DNA of 5,849 nucleotides from contig QNFO01000093.1 in assembly GCA_003646355.1 (NCBI GenBank), forward strand, positions 1 through 5,849, written 5' to 3'. This DNA is from Gammaproteobacteria bacterium. GTDB lineage: Bacteria; Pseudomonadota; Gammaproteobacteria; Pseudomonadales; Porticoccaceae. The notes beneath the pieces were generated by a model. That model was not told the DNA's origin, searched no databases, and saw only the letters and a program-made list of their open reading frames with translations. The position numbers and the translations under genes were made by a program. Each line of letters starts with the position of its first letter. Position 1 is the first letter of the stretch. Positions 1-4,297 of this stretch are shown piece by piece.

Positions 1-292
1 AACGAGCATTAGTACGGGTGATCAGTGCCAGTTTGTGAGGCGTGAAGTTTTCGAACAAATTGACGGTTTTGCCGATATCCCCTTGATGGAAGATATTGAC
101 CTGAGCAAGCGGCTGAAGAAAAAATCTCGCCCTCTCTTTGTCAGCGCGAGGGCGGAGACCTCTGGTCGCAAGTGGCAGCGGGATGGTATTTGGCCGACGA
201 TTCTCCTTATGTGGCGCCTGCGGCTGGCCTATTTCTTCGGCGCCTCGCCAGAAATTCTTGAGCAGCGTTACTACCCGCCTGAAAAGCCTTAA
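1..292 (+). CDS. TIGR04283-like family 2 glycosyltransferase, 3' part (5' end outside window)
   Basis: The reading frame is open from base 2, giving 96 visible residues before a TAA stop at 290-292; the N-terminal nucleotide-sugar-binding half lies to the left. A GTG at 35 is internal, because the conserved GDQCQFV segment (visible residues 6-12) lies partly before it. The pattern GDQ-x-x-FVRR, then GF, then LMEDIDLSKRL (visible residues 28-38) is the acceptor/base part of GT-A fold family 2 enzymes; E30-D31 matches the usual catalytic ED. The C-terminal SGRKW and a hydrophobic WPTILLMWRLRLAYFFG segment also fit the TIGR04283 (transferase 2, MftF-like) subfamily. Such proteins are presumed cytoplasmic or membrane-associated sugar transferases; NCBI names the family arsenosugar biosynthesis glycosyltransferase. 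The next gene, 57 bases on, is the usual partner type TIGR04282, which supports the call. The actual sugar and acceptor cannot be read from sequence. Confidence 0.85.
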   Translation, partial: TSISTGDQCQFVRREVFEQIDGFADIPLMEDIDLSKRLKKKSRPLFVSARAETSGRKWQRDGIWPTILLMWRLRLAYFFGASPEILEQRYYPPEKP

Positions 293-337
293 TGCTAGCT
301 TTCCATGTTTGAGATAAGTAAAGCCCGTGCTTAAGGT

Positions 338-344
338 GAGGGAG
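338..344 (+). promoter_or_regulatory. Shine-Dalgarno that sets the TTG start of the DUF2064 gene
   Basis: GAGGGAG lies five bases before the TTG at 350. There is no ATG in frame close by, and the first conserved motif begins only about ten codons after the TTG, so this purine-rich site decides the start. Confidence 0.6.
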
Positions 345-349
345 TTGTT

Positions 350-988
350 TTGAGCTACGAATTCCCCGAGGCCCTGCTTATTCAATTTGCAAAAGCGCCG
401 CTACTGGGTCAGGTAAAAACCCGTATGCAGCCGGTGTTGAGTGAACGGCAAAGTCTTGAACTTCACTGTCAACTGGTGCAACGAACCCACGACACAATTC
501 ACCGTGAAGCCCTTTGTCCGAGTCAACTTTGGGTGAGCGGTGAAGGCGGCGATATCTTTTTTAAAAGTCTGCAGCCTCAGCCAGAGATAAGGATTCAACA
601 GGGTGCCGACCTCGGTGAACGTATGTGCCGAGCTATCGCAGCGGCTCTTAATTACAAGAAGTCAGTGCTTCTTATCGGCAGTGATTGCCCTGCCATTAAT
701 AGCGACTATTTACGCGATGCCATCGTCGCTCTCGATTCTGTCGATGTTGTACTTGGCCCAGCTGAAGACGGTGGCTATGTGCTAATTGCTATGAAAAAAG
801 TGGAACCTAAAGTATTTGAGGGTGTGGACTGGAGTACCTCTCGTGTACTGGCGCAGACGCGAGCCAGATTGGCTGCTTTACTGTTGTCGCACCATGAATT
901 GCCTGTTCTCAACGATATTGACCGCCCCGAGGATCTGATTTATCTCGAAGAGCTACCTCGCCTTACAAAAATAACTTATGAGCAGTAG
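350..988 (+). CDS. TIGR04282/DUF2064 family transferase (CofC/GT-A-like fold)
   Basis: Complete 212-residue protein starting at TTG. Visible family motifs, in order: FAKAPLLGQVKTRM (13-26), the N-terminal nucleotide-binding signature; QGADLGERM (84-92); GSDCP (110-114), the metal/nucleotide-binding acidic motif of GT-A and nucleotidyltransferase folds; GPAEDGGY (136-143); DWSTSRV (160-166); and NDIDRPEDL (188-196). Length and motif order match TIGR04282 (transferase 1, CofC-like). The family is annotated by NCBI as an arsenosugar biosynthesis glycosyltransferase and often sits beside a TIGR04283 glycosyltransferase, as here, and near a radical SAM enzyme (ArsS). No signal peptide or membrane segment is visible, so it is likely cytoplasmic. 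The 57-base gap suggests cotranscription with the preceding gene. The fold and family are clear; the substrate is inferred only from family naming, and a nucleotidyltransferase-type activity is an alternative. Confidence 0.88.
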   Translation: MSYEFPEALLIQFAKAPLLGQVKTRMQPVLSERQSLELHCQLVQRTHDTIHREALCPSQLWVSGEGGDIFFKSLQPQPEIRIQQGADLGERMCRAIAAALNYKKSVLLIGSDCPAINSDYLRDAIVALDSVDVVLGPAEDGGYVLIAMKKVEPKVFEGVDWSTSRVLAQTRARLAALLLSHHELPVLNDIDRPEDLIYLEELPRLTKITYEQ

Positions 989-1011
989 TTCTTTTTATAG
1001 GTTTAACTTCC

Positions 1012-1040
1012 TTGACGGCTTAGGTTTATAGGCCTATTTT
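1012..1040 (+). promoter_or_regulatory. Candidate sigma-70 promoter before the small charged ORF
   Basis: TTGACG (1012-1017) matches the -35 consensus at five of six positions, and TATTTT (1035-1040) matches the -10 at four of six, with a 17-base spacer. It lies in the 202-base gene-free stretch 989-1190, the longest in the window, and would give a leader of about 145 bases before the start at 1191. The spacer holds the palindrome ATAGGCCTAT (1028-1037), and TAGGTTTA occurs at 998-1005 and again at 1021-1028. A second -35-like TTGACG (1085-1090) has no good -10 at normal spacing. I see no rho-independent terminator for the upstream gene. This is prediction by pattern only. Confidence 0.35.
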
Positions 1041-1177
1041 TCGACCAACGGCTCATAACGCGATTAAGCGGATAGGGTCGGCGGTTGACGTACTTTATTT
1101 AGCTAGTGATTGCTCAACGGGAGGTTAAGGCAAAGTCTAGTTTCATAGAGACGTTTTAAATTAATGGTATCGAGGTT

Positions 1178-1183
1178 GGGAGG
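1178..1183 (+). promoter_or_regulatory. Shine-Dalgarno that sets the start of the small ORF
   Basis: GGGAGG lies seven bases before the ATG at 1191. The in-frame ATG at 1164 lacks a good purine-rich site before it, so the shorter protein is preferred. Confidence 0.65.
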
Positions 1184-1190
1184 TTTCGGT

Positions 1191-1370
1191 ATGAGTGAAG
1201 ATGAATTTGAAGGCTTAGAAGAGCCCTACAGTGAACCGCGAGGTAAGCTCGATACACCCCGCGAAGACAAGAAAGCCGTTACTATTACCAGTGAGCAGCG
1301 ACGCCGTCTCGAAGAAAAACTTGAAGAGCGACGGCTCGAGCAGCAAATCGCTGATTACGAGTTCGAATAA
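1191..1370 (+). CDS. Small acidic, charged hypothetical protein (59 aa)
   Basis: Not firmly recognised. From the ATG at 1191 the product is 59 residues; starting at the upstream in-frame ATG at 1164 would add nine residues (MVSRLGGFG) that look like translated leader including the ribosome site. It has 19 acidic and 11 basic residues and no Cys or Trp. Residues 1-30 are acidic and rich in Pro, Gly and charge, probably disordered. Residues 34-53 (SEQRRRLEEKLEERRLEQQI) are likely one amphipathic helix with leucines at 40, 44 and 49, followed by an ending DYEFE. No signal peptide or membrane segment is seen, so it is probably cytoplasmic. The helix plus DYEF-type end vaguely recalls small proteins of pseudomonads annotated as PA3496 family, but this is from memory and weak. 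It ends 94 bases before ccmA on the same strand; a role in cytochrome c maturation is not implied by the sequence. Confidence 0.65.
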   Translation: MSEDEFEGLEEPYSEPRGKLDTPREDKKAVTITSEQRRRLEEKLEERRLEQQIADYEFE

Positions 1371-1380
1371 GTCCGATCTA

Positions 1381-1406
1381 GCCTCTTAACGGTCACGCTA
1401 AGAGGC
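1381..1406 (+). terminator. Hairpin after the small ORF, possible weak terminator or attenuator
   Basis: GCCTCTTA (1381-1388) and TAAGAGGC (1399-1406) form a perfect 8-bp stem with a 10-base loop, starting 11 bases after the stop codon of the small ORF. Its place fits a transcript end, but no run of T follows (the next bases are CTGCAGAAAC), so it is not a standard rho-independent terminator. It could instead protect the 3' end of the mRNA or modulate read-through into ccmA. An 8-bp stem like this is expected about once by chance in a window of this size, so position is the main support. Confidence 0.4.
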
Positions 1407-1429
1407 CTGCAGAAACGACGCTTTTGGGG

Positions 1430-1435
1430 CATAAT
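1430..1435 (+). promoter_or_regulatory. -10-like element before ccmA
   Basis: CATAAT matches TATAAT at five of six positions and sits 29 bases before the ccmA start, giving a leader of roughly 23 bases. No good -35 is found at 15-19 bases upstream (CTGCAG at the 17-base position matches two of six) and there is no extended TG. It could be an activator-dependent promoter; no clear FNR/ANR box (TTGAT-N4-ATCAA) is seen nearby. Confidence 0.3.
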
Positions 1436-1450
1436 GCGGCCTTCATTTAT

Positions 1451-1456
1451 GGAGGG
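1451..1456 (+). promoter_or_regulatory. Shine-Dalgarno that sets the TTG start of ccmA
   Basis: GGAGGG lies eight bases before the TTG at 1465 but only two bases before the alternative in-frame TTG at 1459, so 1465 is the preferred start. Confidence 0.65.
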
Positions 1457-1464
1457 CATTGCGC

Positions 1465-2103
1465 TTGTCGTCACAACCACTACTGGAGTTTCAAGCGCTG
1501 ACTTTCGAGCGGGATGACTGGCCCTTGTTCAGTGATCTGTCTGGCGTAATCAATACGGGTGAAATCCTCCAAATTACCGGCCCCAATGGCTGTGGTAAAA
1601 CCACGCTGTTACATATTCTGGCGACCATTCAGCCCGTTAATATTGGCACTCTGCGTTGGCAGGGTAGTGATATTTCCCAGTGTCGCCAGCAGTATTTGGC
1701 CGATGTGGCGTTTATTGGCCACAAGCCCGGCCTTAAATTATCCTTATCCCCCCGTGAAAACCTGCAGTGGCTCAGTAAGTTACAGCCGCTGTCCCGTTGC
1801 ACTAGCGGAGAAGCCCTTGCCCGTATCGGGCTGGCCGGTTTTGAAGATGTCCCCTGTTATACCTTGTCTGCCGGTCAGTTACGCCGAGCGGCGCTAGCGA
1901 CATTGTGTATGACCCAAGCCCGCCTTTGGTTGCTCGATGAGCCACTCACGGCGCTGGATGTTCAGGGCATTGCCGATCTTGAAGCGCTATTACTCGCCCA
2001 CGTCGAAAAGGGTGGGGCCGTGGTCTTGAGCAGTCATCAACCGCTAGCGAACCCGACTGTTCGCACCCTGGCGCTGCATGCTATGGCAGAGGCTGAGCTT
2101 TAA
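1465..2103 (+). CDS. ccmA: Heme exporter ATP-binding protein CcmA
   Basis: ATPase subunit of the CcmABCD complex of System I cytochrome c maturation. With CcmB it hydrolyses ATP at the cytoplasmic face, which drives release of holo-CcmE from CcmC; it is not thought to export heme itself. From the TTG at 1465 it has 212 residues (E. coli CcmA about 207). Seen: Walker A GPNGCGKTT (39-47), the CcmA-typical HKPG segment (86-89) in the Q-loop region, signature LSAGQ (134-138; LSAGQ rather than LSGGQ is normal for CcmA), Walker B LWLLDEP (154-160), the D-loop ALD (163-165) and the switch histidine in SSH (191). All catalytic features are present. An in-frame TTG at 1459 would add two residues but is too close to the ribosome site. 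It is the first gene of the operon, and its stop lies one base before the ccmB start, so translation is probably coupled. Confidence 0.96.
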   Translation: MSSQPLLEFQALTFERDDWPLFSDLSGVINTGEILQITGPNGCGKTTLLHILATIQPVNIGTLRWQGSDISQCRQQYLADVAFIGHKPGLKLSLSPRENLQWLSKLQPLSRCTSGEALARIGLAGFEDVPCYTLSAGQLRRAALATLCMTQARLWLLDEPLTALDVQGIADLEALLLAHVEKGGAVVLSSHQPLANPTVRTLALHAMAEAEL

Positions 2104-2104
2104 G

Positions 2105-2785
2105 ATGACGACGCTGAGTGGTGCTTTCTTCGGTGTTATTCATCGCGACCTGTCTATCGCTATGCGCCATCGTGGTGATCTGCTTAATCCGCTGTTTTTT
2201 TTCCTGATTGTGGTGACACTGGTGCCCCTGGGGATTAGCCCCGAACCCGCTCGGTTGGCGGCAATGGCCCCGGGTATGATCTGGATTAGCGCCTTGCTGG
2301 CGACACTACTGGCCCTTGATAATTTGTTTCAGGCCGACTTTGACGATGGCTCATTGGTGCAGTTAATACTCAGCCCCCAGCCTCTTTGGTTATTGGTGCT
2401 GGCCAAAATTATCGCCCACTGGCTGGTGACCGGTTTACCCGTGGTTTTGTTTTCGCCCTTACTCGGTTTGATGTTGTCGCTGCCGGAAGCGGGCTTTCTG
2501 CCCCTCATGCTGGGCCTAACATTGGGCACGGCAGTGTTTAGCCTAATTGGCGCAGTCGGTGCGGCGTTAACCGTCGCTTTGCACAAGGGCAGTGTCTTAT
2601 TGTCATTGCTGGTGATGCCCCTCTATGTGCCGGTGTTGATTTTCGGCACTAGTGCCGTGCAACGGGCGGTCGATGGTATGAGCTACGGTGGCGTGATGGC
2701 CATGTTGGCGGCAGCCTCGGCCTTTACTTTATTGGTGGCACCCTTTGCGGCAGCGGGCGCACTCAAAGTCGGTATCAACGGCTAA
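2105..2785 (+). CDS. ccmB: Heme exporter membrane protein CcmB
   Basis: Inner-membrane partner of CcmA in the CcmABCD holo-CcmE release complex. The 226-residue product (E. coli about 220) has about six hydrophobic segments, roughly at 27-43, 54-73, 95-121, 131-156, 163-183 and 196-220. Family landmarks are the cytoplasmic N-terminal amphipathic RDLSIAMRHRGDLLNPL stretch (14-30), PLGISPEP (41-48), the loop LFQADFDDGSLVQL (74-87) thought to contact the ATPase, AKIIAHWLVTGLP (100-112), and PLYVPVLIF (172-180). The ATG at 2105 is chosen because it directly follows the ccmA stop and gives the normal CcmB N terminus; an in-frame ATG at 2078 would lie inside ccmA and add nine non-conserved residues. 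A GAG at 2095-2097 may serve as ribosome site. A 38-base gap follows before ccmC. Confidence 0.96.
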   Translation: MTTLSGAFFGVIHRDLSIAMRHRGDLLNPLFFFLIVVTLVPLGISPEPARLAAMAPGMIWISALLATLLALDNLFQADFDDGSLVQLILSPQPLWLLVLAKIIAHWLVTGLPVVLFSPLLGLMLSLPEAGFLPLMLGLTLGTAVFSLIGAVGAALTVALHKGSVLLSLLVMPLYVPVLIFGTSAVQRAVDGMSYGGVMAMLAAASAFTLLVAPFAAAGALKVGING

Positions 2786-2823
2786 TTGGCTTTTAGTCGA
2801 TTGGCTCTAACAGGACATTAAAT

Positions 2824-3567
2824 ATGTGGCAGTGGTTTCACAAGTTGGGTTCGCCGCGCTGGTTCTATCAGATCAGCGGCAAGTTTTTACCCTGGCTGGC
2901 TCTGGCCTCCGTAGTCTTAATTGTCACGGGTGTCGTTTGGGGCCTCGCCTTTGCGCCCGAGGATGCACGGCAGGGTAATAGCTTTCGTATTATTTACATC
3001 CATGTGCCAGCCTCTTTTTTGGCCCTGGCGGGTTACTACATCATGGCGGCGGCGGGAGCGGTGGGTATGATCTGGAAAATGAAGCTGGCCGATATGGTGA
3101 TGGTTGCCGCTGCGCCACTGGGTGCTGCCTTAACCTTTATCGCGCTGTTTACCGGGGCTATCTGGGGTAAGCCAACATGGGGTACTTACTGGATTTGGGA
3201 TGCGCGAATTACCTCCATGCTGGTGCTGTTATTTCTTTATATCGGTATTATTGCCCTGTCGCGATCTTTCAGTACACGTGAGACCTCCGCTCGAGCCTGC
3301 GCCATCTTAGCCCTGGTGGGTACGGTGAATATCCCCATTATTTATAAGTCGGTGGACTGGTGGTACACACTGCACCAGCCAGCGACGATCAAGTTGAGTG
3401 GTGCGCCCTCTATGCACCCCGATATGTTTAAGCCCCTGCTGGTGATGATTCTTGGTTTCTACTGCTTTTATGCCCTGGTCTTGCTGCTGAATACGCGCAC
3501 AGAAATTCTTCTGCGTGAACGCCGTACAAGCTGGGTGAAAGAGCTTGCTGAACCGAAATCGTTTTAG
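2824..3567 (+). CDS. ccmC: Heme handling protein CcmC (heme lyase for CcmE)
   Basis: Integral membrane protein that holds heme at the periplasmic face and catalyses its covalent attachment to CcmE. It has 247 residues (E. coli about 245) and about six hydrophobic segments, near 22-43, 58-82, 92-112, 130-146, 158-174 and 204-222. The two axial heme ligands are seen at H60 (IYIHVP) and H184 (YTLHQP), the same numbers as in E. coli. The tryptophan-rich WWD motif between them runs from about W114 to D126 (WGKPTWGTYWIWD); position 122 is Tyr where E. coli has Trp, a change also common in other members. The basic C terminus (RTEILLRERR) is cytoplasmic. A ribosome site CAGGA (2811-2815) lies eight bases before the ATG. 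It is distinguished from CcmF by length and by being next to ccmD. Confidence 0.97.
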   Translation: MWQWFHKLGSPRWFYQISGKFLPWLALASVVLIVTGVVWGLAFAPEDARQGNSFRIIYIHVPASFLALAGYYIMAAAGAVGMIWKMKLADMVMVAAAPLGAALTFIALFTGAIWGKPTWGTYWIWDARITSMLVLLFLYIGIIALSRSFSTRETSARACAILALVGTVNIPIIYKSVDWWYTLHQPATIKLSGAPSMHPDMFKPLLVMILGFYCFYALVLLLNTRTEILLRERRTSWVKELAEPKSF

Positions 3568-3605
3568 CCTTATTAGAATTTCGCGAAACAAAGAGAACAC
3601 AGCCA

Positions 3606-3794
3606 ATGTTTCAGTTTGAAAATTTCGATGCTTTTATAGCGATGGGTGGTCACGGCCCCTATGTCTGGGCTGCCTATGGTCTCAGCCTGGCAATTATGGC
3701 CTGGTTGGCGATTGCGCCTCTGCGTCGCCAGCGGGCACTGCTTGCCGACCTGCGCCAACGTATGCAAGCACAGCGGCAAAGAGGTGAAAGCTAA
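3606..3794 (+). CDS. ccmD: Heme exporter small subunit CcmD
   Basis: Small membrane protein that stabilises CcmE in the CcmABCD complex and is needed for release of holo-CcmE. It has 62 residues (E. coli 69). Seen: the family motif MGGHGPYVWAAYG (13-25), one membrane segment about 19-38, then a strongly basic cytoplasmic tail rich in Arg and Gln (40-59). AAGAGA (3591-3596) lies nine bases before the ATG. The stop TAA shares its last base with the ATG of ccmE (TAATG), and the ccmE ribosome site lies inside the end of ccmD, so the two are probably translationally coupled. The identification rests on the motif, size and position between ccmC and ccmE. Confidence 0.95.
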   Translation: MFQFENFDAFIAMGGHGPYVWAAYGLSLAIMAWLAIAPLRRQRALLADLRQRMQAQRQRGES

Positions 3795-4297
3795 TGAAGG
3801 CAGCGCGTAAACAACGCTTGTTAGTTGTGGTATTTATTGTGGTGATTGCGGCGCTTGTTGTCGGCTTATTGACTTACGCCCTGCGGGAAAATATTAATTT
3901 GTTTTATACCCCATCCCAGGTTGCGGCTGGGGAGGCACCGACCAATACACAGATTCGCGTTGGCGGCATGGTGGTGGTCGATAGCTTGCAGCGAGCGAGC
4001 GATTCACTCGACAGCACCTTCCTCGTCACCGATGGATCAGCAACCTTGTTGATTCATTATTCCGGTATCTTGCCCGATCTTTTTGCTGAGGACGAGGCAG
4101 CTGTCGCCACCGGTGCCCTGGGTGATGACGGCGAGTTTGTCGCCCAGCAAGTACTCGCCAAACACGATGAAGAATACACACCGCCAGAAGTCGCCGATGC
4201 CATGCAGCAAGCCATCGATAAAAAAGCAAAAGTAGCGAGCGATGCGGCTCAGCAATCGGAAAGCAAAGCACTGAACACCCCTGAGGCCGCCTACTAA
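3794..4297 (+). CDS. ccmE: Periplasmic heme chaperone CcmE
   Basis: Membrane-anchored periplasmic chaperone that binds heme covalently through a histidine and passes it to CcmF/CcmH. It has 167 residues (E. coli 159): a basic N-terminal start (KAARKQR), an uncleaved membrane anchor at about 9-29, then YALRENINLFYTP (28-40), the OB-fold beta-barrel with RVGGMVV (55-61) and GILPDLF (91-97), and the heme site LAKHDEEYTPPEV (121-133) with the covalent heme histidine H124 and the ligand Tyr Y128. The flexible C-terminal tail (134-167) is rich in Ala, Gln, Lys and Ser, as usual. After GILPDLF the sequence reads AEDEAAVATG where most CcmE have REGQGVVxxG; this is unusual. AGAGGTGA (3780-3787) is the ribosome site, six bases before the ATG. 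Confidence 0.96.
   Translation: MKAARKQRLLVVVFIVVIAALVVGLLTYALRENINLFYTPSQVAAGEAPTNTQIRVGGMVVVDSLQRASDSLDSTFLVTDGSATLLIHYSGILPDLFAEDEAAVATGALGDDGEFVAQQVLAKHDEEYTPPEVADAMQQAIDKKAKVASDAAQQSESKALNTPEAAY

Noticed and set aside
1042..1080. CGACC ... GGTCG stem after the DUF2064 gene as a terminator
   Set aside because: The stem has only 5 bp with a loop of 29 bases and no T tract follows.
1052..1130. TAACGCGATTAAGCGG ... GGTTAAGGC resembles the ends of an integron attC site
   Set aside because: The right end does not fit GTTRRRY and the left does not fit RYYYAAC; the inner parts do not form the needed imperfect palindrome, and no integrase or cassette is present.
1164..1190. Earlier ATG for the small protein at 1164
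   Set aside because: The extra codons cover the GGGAGG ribosome site of the start at 1191, and no good ribosome site precedes 1164.
2078..2104. Earlier ATG for ccmB at 2078
   Set aside because: It would add nine residues lying within ccmA and not found at CcmB N termini; the ATG at 2105 gives the normal start.
3579..3588. Palindrome TTTCGCGAAA in the ccmC-ccmD gap
   Set aside because: Perfect 10-base palindromes are expected several times by chance in this window; there is no loop for a hairpin and no second copy.
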